Positions 1 through 11,840 of a stretch of DNA of 64,000 nt are shown in pieces. The DNA comes from Owenia fusiformis (Eukaryota; Annelida; Polychaeta; Sabellida; Oweniidae). Each line of letters opens with the position of its first letter. Within the stretch, counting starts at the first letter, position 1. Location of the stretch: contig CAIIXF020000010.1 of assembly GCA_903813345.2 (NCBI GenBank), forward strand, positions 24,099,740-24,163,739, read 5' to 3'. The notes under the pieces are model-generated. The model saw only the letters and a program-made list of their open reading frames with translations, did not search any database and had not been told where the DNA came from. The translations under genes and the position numbers were made by a program.

Positions 1-612
1 TGACTTATCTTAGCATCATTGGAATGGGTGGAACTCAGTGTTCCTCTTTCTTATGACCTACTTTCCCATGACATATTTTAATGTCAATGGAATCCTTCAT
101 AGTGAGCCAGGGAAATAAATCCTTGAAACATAATTGATGCAAAATTGAGAATGTGGAATAAAAGATTCATCATGTGTTCTATGAAAATAAAGTTTGCTGA
201 GGAAAATATGTATCAGATAGGTAATGAAGATTCACAATGCACAATAATTTTGTAAAGCAGTTACCTGAAAATATTAAGTATTGAAAACAGTTTCAGAAAT
301 AAAGGACTTCACAAACTTCCATGTAGATAATTCATTTTTGATTGGACTCGAGTCTGGAAATTAGAGTTTGAAATAAAGGCAAGACGAGACTTGATTGTTT
401 AAACATTTGAAACAAGAGACACTTCGGGGTTTCAGATAAGGCAGCCTTAAAGACAGTATAAGTTAAACAAAGGTGTGTCAAAATAAAGCAAATTTCCATA
501 AAGTTCAAACCACATGTTTCACGAATGATTTCAAGGCAAAGATGTATTGATGAGAATGAAAACTACTCTATGCAACTAGAAATAACTTTCTTTTAAAGGA
601 CCACAGACGGTA

Positions 613-1262
613 TCGCAACAGATTTCAGTCATATATTGGATTTTGGCTATTTTCTGAGGATTTGAACAGGTGCATATGTTAGGCCAATGCATAAACTCCA
701 GGACAAGCAATCATAGAGATTATAAAATAATTTGGACTTTAAGTCAGGGAAGGTGCAAATTTGCACCCCATCAACATGTTTTTTCTGTAATGTTGTCCTG
801 ATTTCCAGCCCTTTCCACACCTGTTTTTCAATGTTTGTTGCATCGATCACTCTGTTGCGTTTTAAATGAAAATATGATTCATGCAGGGGTTTTAAAGATA
901 TCAATTTTGAATTACCAAAATTTAGCTGAAAACAATGGGTCACATGAGTTTTCCCTATGGGAAATTAACATGGGAAATACATGTACTGTTTTCCACTTTA
1001 TCCCAAATAAATCATATTTTAGAGATTAACTGTGTCTCAAAACTGTGTCTCAAAGTGCAACATATTGGTGCATCAAACATTGAAAAAACATATGTGGAAA
1101 GAGCTAAAAATCAGGACAACATTTCAGAAAAACCTTCCCTGTCTCAAAGTCAAAATTATTTTATTACCTCGATGAGTGCTTGATCTGGAGGTAATGCATT
1201 GGCTTAACATATGCACCTGTTCAAATCCCCAATAAAAAGCCGAAATCCAACATATGACAGTT
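613..1262. mobile_element. Foldback (inverted-repeat) element, about 650 bp
   Basis: The left arm (about 613-860) and right arm (about 1030-1262) are imperfect reverse complements. Both contain GATTTGAACAGGTGCATATG and its complement, and AGGACAACAT or its complement. Together they form one long hairpin typical of a foldback MITE. Small open frames here arise from the arms. Confidence 0.75.
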
Positions 1263-2640
1263 TGAAGACCAAATAAAAACCTTTTGCTATATTATGCTAT
1301 ATTAGCATTGTGATGCTTGTATTAAAACATGCGCTGTATGAACACTTTATACTCAAATATTTTAATGATTTATCCCACATACCCCGAAACACGAGTAGCC
1401 ATAGTGACCATATTTTTCATCAAAGTTAAGATGAGTCAATGTCGCCAACGTGCAAATGCCAATGTTTTTGCTATAAATCAAGCAACAATGGTCTGTACGA
1501 CCTGTAATAAATATATAAGCAACGTTTTTATCACAAAATTCTTTGCCGGTTTTTTAAAATAATTTTCCAAATGATAGATAAAAAATAATCGAATAATTGA
1601 ACGGAGGGTTGGAGTGAATGGAGGGGGGTGGAGTAATATGTCTTTAAGGTGGAAGAAATTTCCACAAATTCGTGTACTTGAAAAATGAACTCACTTACTC
1701 AGTAACTTGATGTTACAACTCTGAAAAGTGAAAAATGGGGACATAGGGAGTTAATGGAAGTTTTCATATGTCTTATAGACACATTACTCACCCCTCCGTT
1801 CAATTTTAATAACGTTCGATTACTTTTTATATAACGTATGGTAACATGTTTTACAAAACCAATGATGACAATAGTTTTGTGATAATTACTTCACTTACAA
1901 GTATTTATTACAGGTCGTGTAAAGCCCTGTTGGTTGATTTATAGCAAAAAATTGGCATTTGCACGTTGTCGACGCTGCACTTTTTTAATAGATCTTTTAT
2001 TTTAGAACTCCACAGTTCAAAAAAATCCAAGAAGACCTAACATATTCCACCGTCCACTGCGTCTATTCATTTAGCCATTCAGTTGTAAACTTTCTCTTGA
2101 AAAAATAAATCTTCAAGATTTGTTGAATTTTCTACCAAAAATCAGCTAGATCTACCCCCCTCCGTTCATTTCTTCTGATCATCCGGCGTGATTCTTATTT
2201 GAGACTATATTTAACACCTCCTGTGAAAATTTGAATGAAAAGGGCACAAAACTCTTAGTTTGAGAAGGATTTTTTCTAAACTTACAGTATTGATTGACCT
2301 GGAATGTGGAACCAATTAGAGAGACTACTTTTCCATGTTTTTCCAACACGGTTTCCAGTAAGAGAGTTGGCACAATGGGGAACTTTAGGGTGCACTTTCT
2401 TCATAATTAGCCTTTTTTAATTCTAGATACCATATACCATATATTTTCTTTTATACCATATACCATATTTTTTACACCTCTTATACCAAATACGATAAAT
2501 TTTGCCCCCTCTTATACAATATACAATAAATTTTCAGCCTCTTATACGATATACAATATCTCTATACACCCCCCCCCTCTAGGAGGTATATACACCAGGT
2601 TTACTAAATTTGCACATAGCCATCTTTTAGATATCTCAGG
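1263..2640. repeat. Second foldback element (1436-1985) and low-complexity ATACCATATACC tract (about 2425-2570)
   Basis: Sequences near 1436-1630 and 1790-1985 are reverse complements (shared CAACGTGCAAATGCCAAT, TTGCTATAAATCAA, CGACCTGTAATAAATA, TTGAACGGAGGG). The tract 2425-2570 is a degenerate ATACCATATACC/ATACAATATACA repeat followed by a run of C. No gene is recognised. Confidence 0.65.
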
Positions 2641-3289
2641 AGATAGGTTTGTGTAAACTAAGTAACACCAGGTTATGCTGCTAAAAATTAAAAAAATATG
2701 AAAAAAATATGGTCACCTGTCCTCTAGATTCAATTTTTGAATGAATCGTAGCATAATGTACAGATTATTTGATATCATGCTATTCTTGAAACATTTATAC
2801 GCAAAAGTAACTGGGTCGCTCACCTCTTATGCCTATATGTGTTCAGTAATCATCAATTCTCGTGAGTAAAATTTCTCCAGGCCATTGAAAGGTCCGCTCA
2901 GTAAATTGACAATTTCTACTGCGCATGTGTCATGGGTTGTGAAACACTGGACAAAATGGTTTGGTAAATTTCAAGCTATTTGATTGGTCGAAAAAATCAC
3001 GCGCCTTTGCATGATTTGCTTTATTCTCGCGAGATAAGACGCTCCGTCCCCTTAAATTTTTATTTTGAACAACCATTATGATTTGGTGCATTATCTGACC
3101 AATAAAGCAGATTTGGAGGTATGAATATTTTTTTTATTTTTCTGTTTAGTGTTTTCTACAGGCCCTATGTGTCTCAGGATATTTGTTTTACGAAAACTAG
3201 ACAAATAATTTATTTTAAAAATACATATTTTTTATTTTGGATGGAAGCTGCGTAACCTGACAAATAATATAAGTAATATATGGAGGACT

Positions 3290-3840
3290 TCCCATAACCG
3301 TGGTTGTAAGCTTCAACACCAATCCCTAAAGCCACACATCCAAGAAAGCGTCTGTTGATAAAAGCATGAAATAAGCGAGCGTATATTTAATGGAGCGCTT
3401 CGGCTATCTCCGTTGTTCAAATGATTATTCTTGAAGTCAAATGCCTTTTCTGAGAATGTGATGCCACTCCGGATGATGTCACATCAGAGATTACCGAGAA
3501 GTCCAATGACGTCTCTTTAAACTCCTGTCGAAACAATAACAACGGTTTGTTAGGCTACGCGATTCTTTACTTTCATTGGCTGTTTGTTGCGATGTGACGT
3601 AATTTGAGAGACGAACAACATCGGACACTGCCAGAAATTACCGAAGCGCTCCATTATCTTTACGCTCTGAAAATTTGAAATAAATGTCCCGGGAAAAGTC
3701 GAATTACAGCGTCAGTAATGGATATCATGCAACCATTCAAACTTACACATAAAGAAGAGATTACAGGGTAAATATTGATCAATCAATGTCTGACAAATGG
3801 AAAAAAAAAAGGTCAGTACTAGGGTCATATTTTTGGGTGG
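3290..3840. repeat. Dispersed repeat, inverted partner at 17160-18010
   Basis: This copy shares long stretches in reverse complement with 17160-18010, for example GGTTTGTTAGGCTAC, TCATTGGCTGTTTGTTG, ATTATCTTTACGCTCTGAAA and TTGATCAATCAATGTCTGA. The partner carries a SINE insertion that is absent here, so this copy preserves the empty site. 2640-3290 shows nothing recognisable. Confidence 0.75.
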
Positions 3841-3857
3841 TCATTTTTTTGATGTGC

Positions 3858-5376
3858 CATTTTTGGCTCGTGTCTTATCTTCCCATTTATCCTTTGAGCC
3901 TACAACCAATAGGGGCTGGATCTTGCTCCGAATCTGTGGTAAGGCCTAGGGGCACTGTTCAGTACCGGGTTAACCCAACCAATTGTTATAACATGCGTAT
4001 TCCCATACAAACGATCTGTCTTCCAGAGAAAACTAAGATTTGTGGAGATGTTTTGCTATCATTCCATCATACCCCAGTATGTCCTAGACTTAACCAATCT
4101 CGTCTGACCCAGTTATCTACTCCTGACGTCGTAGATCTGGGCCAGATGAGGTCCAATGCAAAAAAGGGGGGATATTTTTGCTTCTAGTTTAAGATGAACA
4201 TCTCTTCAACATATTCACCAATTTTCAAGGTGAACATTCTTGTAATAAACGAGAAATTTATGTGCACAAAATATCGCCGCGATTTACATGCCAAGGGTAT
4301 CAATCATAACAGACCGAATATTATATTCGGTCTGTTGGATACATACTACAGTATGTCCTCTGTCAGTCAAAAAAGTTTGAATCAAATCTCCCCACGAAAA
4401 TCAAAAGATCTCACCTGTTGAAGACGCCATCTATAGAAAATGTCAAAAATGTCATTCTGATTTTGACAGATGGAGGCAGGTCAAAAAGGTCAAATTTTTT
4501 AAAGAAAATGCACCTTAATCACATCAAATCAGGTCTCAGAGTTGGTCCTTACATACACTTTTTATCGTACCTAATAAAGGTACGATATTGTAGTCAGCTT
4601 GACGGGCGGGCGGCGTCTCACTTTTCAGCTTGTCTACAGGTTTCCAGCCAAACCATTTGACAGATTCATCTGAAATTTTCAGGAATGTTTCTACGTATCA
4701 AAGTTAAGAACTGATTAGTTTTTGGGCATTCTGGGTAAATTTTAAGGTGGCCATTTTGGATTTTCCATCCTAAAATCTTCACTTTCAAGACTTGTCTACA
4801 GGTTTCCAGCCAAACCATTTGACGGATTCATCTGAAATTTTCAGGGATGTTTCTACATATCAAAGTTAACAACTGATTAGTTTTTGGGCATTCTGGGTTA
4901 ATGTTAAGGTGGCCATTTTGGATTTTCTGTCCTAAAATCGTCACTTTCAAGACTTGTCTACAGGTTTCCAGCCAAACCATTTGATGGATTCATCTGAAAT
5001 TTTCAGGGATGTTTCTACGTATCAAAGTTAAGAACTGATTAGTTTTTGGGCATTCTGGGTAAATTTGAAGGTGGCCATTTTGGATTTTCCGTCCTAAATT
5101 CTTCACTGTCACACTGCTGTGTTTTAGGTACGATATTGTTCACGTCTGTGCCTTGTTCATTCATGTACTTGCCAAAATCCAACCACTGGTTATGCTAATG
5201 TAATTACAATAATTGGACTATATTTTTGTTTTTATAATGCCATCTATTCGTCTTCCCACTCGGCGGAATGATCTAATGGTTGAGTGTCTCCACCACAGAT
5301 CCGGAGCCAGATCCAGCCCCTATTGGTAGTAGGGTCAAAGGATAAATGGGAAGATAAGACACAAGCCAAAAATGCT
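3858..5376. mobile_element. 1.5 kb inverted-repeat element hosting a Helitron-like insertion
   Basis: About 85 bp at 3862-3945 recur as reverse complement at 5293-5372 (shared GTGTCTTATCTTCCCATTTA and CCAATAGGGGCTGGATC). Between the arms lie a near-perfect short palindrome around 4308-4336 (ACAGACCGAATAT and its complement) and a family-3 Helitron-like element (4562-5157). Open frames starting at 3786, 4194 and 4418 show no protein-family resemblance and are read as chance. Confidence 0.65.
4562..5157 (+). mobile_element. Helitron-like element, family 3, copy A
   Basis: The 5' subterminal ATCGTACCTAA (4564-4574) recurs inverted as TTAGGTACGAT (5124-5134). The 5' end forms a hairpin (GTACCT..AGGTAC) followed by a short GGGCGGGCGG run. 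The core is three tandem units of about 163 bp, each with GTCTACAGGTTTCCAGCC and GGTGGCCATTTTGGATTTT. The 3' end has CACGTCTGTG (small hairpin) then CCTTGTT. It is non-coding. Confidence 0.75.
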
Positions 5377-6139
5377 ACATCTAAAGATAAAACACTTATT
5401 CTAGTGAGAAGTTCATATGGTAAAATAACGAATTAATGAAATGTTACCATGTATCTACTTAGCAGTTTGTTCTATGTCATCCCTCCTGCTAGGTTACATT
5501 GTGGAACTCAGCCAAACACGACACTGAAGGCAGTATTCTGAGGTTATAAAATCTAAATATAAAAAATTTCCCATTTGCAGCCCCTTGGAGATTTCCGGAA
5601 TTCAACAAAGTAGCGAACGTTGCGATCTTTCAACTTTAGTTCGTTGTTTTTCACCACTTTATGTGTAGTATTTTTTCATTTAGGAGGCCGTCTTATTTGA
5701 ATGCATCATTTCAGGTCTTTATGAATCAATAAGCAGACTATAAATACGATTTAGCAGTTTCTTTCGTTGCGTACTGGGCCTGTTAGGCACGAAATACAAT
5801 TTAGCAGTTTCGTTCGTTGCGTAATTGGGCCTTCTATAATCAGTAGCAAATGCTCGCAAAACATTTTCCAAAATATTTACTACCGTTTTCCTTGAAGATA
5901 TGGTTGGGTGACACGTCATTAAGTTACATGATCAATACAGTTACTAGTCACGTGATCAGACATGTGTCACATGATCAGTCATGTGAGCTTGCAGAATGGA
6001 CGATCTAAAGGAGTGGTATCGATATGAAGAACTGAATTCAACAATGTTTTTCTCTTAAACCAATCATTAAAAACATTCTGTAAAAAACATGGTATTTTAT
6101 GTAATGTTGACTGATTAAGGATATACCAGTGTAACCTCC

Positions 6140-7658
6140 GAAAAAATCGACCATTTTCAATCTCAAAATTAGATTTTTATTATAGACCTAGATGTTGCTA
6201 TTCGAAAAATGTAATAAAAAGGGTAGGTCAACGGATTAGTTTTTTCATAAGAAGCTTCTGAAAATAGGTATGACGTTATCATCATTTGAACATTTGAGGC
6301 GCCATTGATTTCGATAAAATGATGATTTAGAGAGTATTGACGATTTTTGTCGAGCCTAGATAAACTTCCTTTATACATAATTACGTTGGTTCGAATATTG
6401 GTACACTTGGGAAATTTTTCCTTACTTTTTCACTTAAAGTGTTACCCCTACCCCAAAAATATTTGTGAAATTTTGTAACGTTTTTACATTAAAAATATAC
6501 CTTTTTCATTTTCGCATTTTGACACGTTTTGAATCGAAAATTACGCAAATTTCCAATGGATTGTGGTATTTTTTTTATTTGCTTATTCTAAAAAAGGTGT
6601 TCTCATGTTTATTTTCATATAAAAAAAACATAGGGTCAATGGTCTGTTTTACGCTTGAAAATGCCATTAAAGATTGGTGTGCTTTAACAATGATACAAAA
6701 GCCACTGGTCAATTCGCGTCATAATTTAACTAAATATTTGACGTCTTTCTCAAGAATTAACAAAATCGACTGCTCACAAAAACGTGAGCTAGCTAAGTCC
6801 ACATGATAAACATCATTCTAAATTATTATAAATTATGGATAAATTGAGGGCTAGATGCCCCAGTTAGACATTCATTCCATAAACGATGATTTAGAATGGC
6901 TAATAAAAGCCATATTTGACTCCTATTCTAATATGCTAATATTTCTGTTCATTTTTCTGGAAAGGATACGTTACATTTGAGGATAACAATTGTGAATATT
7001 TAACATGTCCTGTCTTAATGAACTGCCTTCACAAGTATAACCTTACAGTCCAGGCATGAATGATTTCACTCGTGATATATAGCATGCGTGGTTTTTGATG
7101 ATTTTCGGGTGAGGTTGTACATTCCCTGTGTATTCCTCACCCCGAGGTCCCCACTTATGTAAAGCTGTCAGATTTGAGCAAGATACGTCTACTGCATGTA
7201 GTATAATCAATGTCTTTTCAATGGCTTGTTTGACATGTTTGATGGTATTTGTTTTGACAGAATGGGAAAACGAAACAAAGTATAATGCTTTCAATAGAAA
7301 TACATTATAAATGAATGTTCATGCACGGACTTTAACCGTGGTTCATGTAATAAGTGTATACATGAATTATAGAAATTCCAAATAGAATACTGTATTTTGC
7401 TATTGCCTTTTAATATTAAACCCTCGTCAATAAGCTTATTTAATGAAAACTCATGCAGACTGCTCATACTAGACATTTAGCGAAATAAGAAGCAAATTTC
7501 AAATTAGGTTTGTCGTGTTTGTAATACATGGGTACATACACATAAACTGCTGAGATATCACGATAGAAACAGACACGAAACTGGAATGAAATAAGAATTT
7601 ACAAAAAATGCAGAATTATTTGGAAGAATTGATGACGTATAGTTCATTTGTTTGTTTA
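6140..7658. other. No recognisable gene inside the 6.2 kb element
   Basis: AT-rich sequence. Open frames at 6169-6378, 6465-6806 and 7043-7294 have no protein-family resemblance, no repeats and no splice context that I can support. They may be remnants of a transposase body, but nothing shows it. Confidence 0.4.
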
Positions 7659-9065
7659 TTATCCCATCGAACGAAGTTCGGAGGGATATAGGGAACGCCT
7701 CCGTCCGTCCGTCCGTCCGTCCGTCCGTCCGTCCGTCCGTCCGTCCGTCCGTCCGTCCGTCCGTACGTACGTCTGTACGTACGTCTGTACGTACGTCCGT
7801 CCGTCTGTCTGTCCGTCCGTCCGTCCGGGCAATAACTCAAATACCGTTGGCCCGATTTTGTTCATATTTTGTACACATATACCCTATGGGAGTAGAAGTT
7901 CTGCTCGAAAGCCGATTTTCAAAATGGCAGCTCATTTAAAAATGGCGGCCATTTTAGTGCCGATTTTACTGTAATTTAGGTGCAATATGTAAAACTGTAA
8001 TAGCAATATGTTTTAAATGTAAAAAAATTATATAGGACAATGATAAAGCTAGAAATGTAGATATTAAAGAAGCACATGGCAGCCATCTTGAAAAATGGCG
8101 GCCTTTACTCGTTATTTTACGATTTTTGCTGTAACTCAAGAAGTAGTGGAGCGATTTTGTTCATATTTGGTATGTGAATACTATAAGCATGGCTCACTGT
8201 CTAGGACACTTTTGGTAGGAGGCGGCCATTTTGAAAAATGGCCACCATTTTGAAAAATGGCCGCCATTTTAACATATTTTACTATAACTCAAAAAGTAGT
8301 GGAGCGATTTTGTTCATATTTGGTTTGTGAATACAATAAGCATGGCACACTGTCTAATAACACTTTTGGTAGAAGGCGGCCATTTTGAAAAATGGCTGCC
8401 ATTTTAACGTATTTTACTTTAACTCGAAAAGTAGTGGAGCGATTTTGTTCATATTTGGTATGTGAATAATATAAGCATGGCACACTGTCTAATGACACTT
8501 TTGGTAGAAGGTGGCCATTTTAACGTATTTTACTATAACTTGAAAAGTGGTGGAGCGATTTTGTTCATATTTGGTATGTGAATATTATAAGCATGGTACA
8601 CTGTATTATGACACTTTTTGTAGATGGTGACCATTTTAAAAAATGGCCGCCATTTAAACGTATTTTACTCGGCCTTTACTTGTTATTTTACAATTTTTGC
8701 TGTAACTTGAAAAGTAGTGGAGCGATTTTGTTCATATTTGGTATGTGAATACTATAAGCATGGCACACTGTCTATTGACACTTTTGGTAGAAGGCGGCCA
8801 TTTTGAAAAATGGCCACCATTTTAAAGTATTTTACTATAACTCGAAAAGTAGTGGAGCGATTTTGTTCATATTTGGTTGTGAATGCTAGAAAAAAAAGCA
8901 TATTACTTCTGATGACAACTTGGCTAGTGAGCAACCATTTTTAAAATGGTGGCCTTTCTTATGTATGTTATTTTATGATATTTGCTATATATTTCATTTG
9001 TAAAAATGCCAGCCATTTTTGTTCGATGGGATTCGCTACGCTTTGGCGTTGCCGTTGTTCTGGTT
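7659..9065 (+). mobile_element. Helitron-like element, family 1, copy A
   Basis: The 5' ATCCCATCGAAC (7661-7672) recurs inverted as GTTCGATGGGAT (9021-9032). A 5' hairpin (CGAAC-GAA-GTTCG) is followed by a (CCGT)n/(ACGT)n tract (about 7700-7826), then ATAACTCAAATACCGTTGG. The core has about six units of 131-150 bp, each with GTAGTGGAGCGATTTTGTTC and CCATTTTGAAAAATGG. The 3' end has hairpin ACGC-TTTG-GCGT (9038-9049), a short spacer and CTGG. Frames rich in Arg-Pro-Ser-Val are microsatellite translations. Confidence 0.8.
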
Positions 9066-9318
9066 TGTTGATGGGGCAATGTGTCACTGACATCACAGAT
9101 AATGGTATCATATTCCGAGAATTCATTAACAAAAGTGTAATATGACGTCATGATAAAACAACATTGAAAATGGGGAGGTCTTAGTTGCTATGGATTACTA
9201 TGTCGTAAAGCGTCATATATCGTCATTCGGCGTCATTGATATTTAATACAGAACACTTGTCAAACGTGAAGTTAACAAACAAGCTTCTCCTAGAGGTGTT
9301 TATTTTCTATATCTGTAA

Positions 9319-10751
9319 TTATCCCATCGAACGAAGTTCGGAGGGATATAGGGAACGCCTCCGTCCGTCCGTCCGTACGTACGTCCGTCCGTCCGGGCAA
9401 TAACTCAAATATCGTTGGCCCGATTTTATTCATATTTTGTACACATATACCCTATGGGGGTAGAAGTTCTGCTCGAAAGCCAATTTTCAAAATGGCCGCT
9501 CATTTAAAAATGGCGGCCATTTTAGTGCCGATTTTACAGTAATTTAGGTGCAATATGTAAAATTGTTATAGCAATATGTTTTAAATGTAAAAAAAATTAT
9601 ATAGGACATTAATAAAGCTAGAAATGTAGATATTAAAAAAGCACATGGCAGCCATCTTGAAAAATGGCGGCCTTTACTCGTTATTTTACGATTTTTTGCT
9701 GTAACTCGAAAAGTAGTGGAGCGATTTTGTTCATATTTGGTATGTGAATACTACAGGGCATCCACAAAAAAAGTATACCCAACTTCAAAACCAAATTACT
9801 AGAATCCTGAGCAATCTTTTTGAAATCTAAAGGCAACAGCAAAAAGCCTTATTTGTCCTCCATCAAATGGTACCAAGATCATTATGTATCAGTTACGTAT
9901 GACTGAGCAATCATGACCATTCTGATAGGTGGTAAATTTAGCACTGTGCCAAGTTATCTTCATGTGTGGCAATCGATGTGTAATTGGCTTAGTATTCTTT
10001 TTCTGTTACATTATGTTAGATGACAGGACTTTCATAATGAACTAAAAATGAACTAAAACTCGAAAAGTAGTGGAGCGATTTTGTTCATATTTGGTATGTG
10101 AATATGTATAAGCATGGCATACTGTCTAATGACACTTTTGGTAGAGATCGGTCATTTTTCAAAATGGCCGCCATTTTAACGTATTTTACTATAACTCGAA
10201 AAGTAGTGGAGCGATTTTGTTCATATTCGGTATGTGAATACTCTAAGCAGGGCACACTGTCTAATGACACTTTTGGTAGAAGGTGGCCATTTTGAAAAAT
10301 GGCTGCCATTTTAACTTATTTTACTATAACTCGAAAAGTAGTGGAGCGATTTTGTTCATATTTGGTACGTGAATACTTATAAGCATGGCACACTGTCTAA
10401 TGACACTTTTGGTAGAAGGTGGCCATTTTTCAAAATGGCCGCCATTTTAACGTATTTTACCATAACTCGAAAAGTAGTGGAGCGATTTTGTTCATATTTG
10501 GTATGTGAATACTATAAGCATGGCACACTGTCTAATGATACTTTTGGTTGAAGGCGGCCATTTTTCAAAATGGCCACCATTTTAACGTATTTTACTATAA
10601 CTCGAAAAGTAGTTGAGCGATTTTGTTCATATTTGGTATGTGAATATTATAAGCATGGCACACTGTCTAATGACACTTTTGGTAGAAGGTGCCCCTTTTG
10701 AAAAATGTTCGATGGGATTCGCTACGCTTTGGCGTTGCCGTTGTTCTGGTT
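9319..10751 (+). mobile_element. Helitron-like element, family 1, copy B
   Basis: It has the same ends and order as copy A: ATCCCATCGAAC at 9321-9332, a short CCGT tract, core units, GTTCGATGGGAT at 10707-10718, ACGCTTTGGCGT hairpin, CTGG at 10746-10749. The core is interrupted at about 9756-10055 by an unrelated insert. Confidence 0.8.
9756..10055. mobile_element. Insert of about 300 bp in the family-1 core, possibly a mariner-type relic
   Basis: The tandem core unit breaks off after GTGAATACTA and resumes with AACTCGAAAAGTAG at about 10058. The insert starts CAGGGCATCCACAAAAAAAG, like the ends of some mariner/Tc1 elements, next to a TA. A matching inverted end was not found, so the class is tentative. 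Confidence 0.4.
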
Positions 10752-10904
10752 TAAAAATATATCATCATTGTCGTAAGGGTTACACTGGTATATCCTTAAC
10801 AACAATTTAATGCGAAAATTATTTAGAAATATTTTATATAACTGTTTTTTTAAACTTTTTTTGTTTTTCTAGTGCAATTGTTTATGCTCCTTTCTACCAA
10901 TTCT

Positions 10905-11215
10905 TGAGAATGAGATAAAATGTCTTTCCGGACCTTGTTGGAACAAAATAGCATATACAACATGTTTTTAGACCTCTCAATATTATAGTTATACAAAGGA
11001 AGTTTTGGTTGATTTTAAAAAAGTATTCAAAAAATTAAAACAAAATCCCCCAAAATAGATAAAAATCAATATAAACCTTTTATTTCATTAACAAGATACT
11101 TTTTTAAAATCAACCAAAATCTCCTTTGTACAATTACAATATTGAGAGGCCTAAACATGTAGTGTTTATGTCGTTTTGTTCTAATGAGGTTTGGAAAGAT
11201 GTTTCATTTCACTCT
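10905..11215. mobile_element. Small foldback element of about 310 bp
   Basis: Left and right halves are reverse complements, sharing ACAAAGGA, TTTTGGTTGATTTTAAAAAAGTA and its complement, CAATATT and GTTTTTAGACCTCTC-like flanks. It sits inside the right arm of the 6.2 kb element. Confidence 0.65.
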
Positions 11216-11840
11216 GGAAACATGATATCAAGAACAAAACAAGTGTTTGATGTGTTTTCTAAAACAATATAGATGAAATTATATATATATATTTCCAATT
11301 ATATTGTTACCATTCAAAAGATGACCATGAAATTGACAATGTGTAAAATTTTCAGAATTATTTGATGACTGGTTTAAGAGAAATGTGTGTTCAAAAAGTT
11401 CGCCATATCGATACCCATCTTTTCCAAAAATTCTGCTAAGATCAAGATTGATATGTTGTTGCCATCAGTGTCGTGTTTGGCTGCGTTCCACAATGTAACC
11501 TAGCAGGATGCATGACATAGAACAAACTGCTAAGTAGACACATGGTAACATTTTATTATTTTAACCATATGAACTTCTCACTAGAATAAGTGTTTTATCT
11601 TTAGCAATGACCAACCATTTTTTCAAACTGAAAAAATATCATCAAAATGCACATTTTTGAAAAGCTTAGAGTGTATGTAAAAAGATGCAAAAACAATCAA
11701 TCTTCTACATTATTGCACTTAATAGTTATAAGGCTCTAAAGAAGGAACCCGTCAAAACCCTTAGATTTTTTTTCTCAAAAATGGCCAAAATGACCCCAAC
11801 TTGTATAAGCTACAGTGTCATCACTATTCCAGCTAGACTG

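Larger units (their letters stand above)
5375..11612. mobile_element. 6.2 kb element with long inverted arms, carrying two Helitron-like elements
   Basis: The left arm (5375-6139) and right arm (about 10772-11612) are diverged reverse complements. Anchors include CTAAAGATAAAACACTTATTC at both outer ends, GTTACATTGTGGAAC, GGTATCGATATG and GGATATACCAGTGTAACC. The right arm is further interrupted by a small foldback (10905-11215). No transposase is recognisable inside, so it looks non-autonomous. A tandem duplication of about 50 bp lies at 5750-5835. Confidence 0.65.

Noticed and set aside
3786-4187. 133-codon frame with a hydrophobic N-terminus, considered as the PERK signal-peptide exon
   Set aside because: It runs across the junction of two dispersed repeats, shows no PERK similarity and no donor in the required phase.
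5940-5992. E-box cluster (CACGTG, CATGTG) as a possible PERK regulatory site
   Set aside because: It lies in the arm of a transposon, far from any mapped exon, and short E-boxes occur by chance.
7616-7974. Arg-Pro-Ser-Val or Thr-Asp-Gly-Arg repeat proteins (also at 18317, 19320, 29484, 44300)
   Set aside because: These are translations of CCGT/ACGG microsatellites at the head of Helitron-like elements, open on both strands and in several frames.
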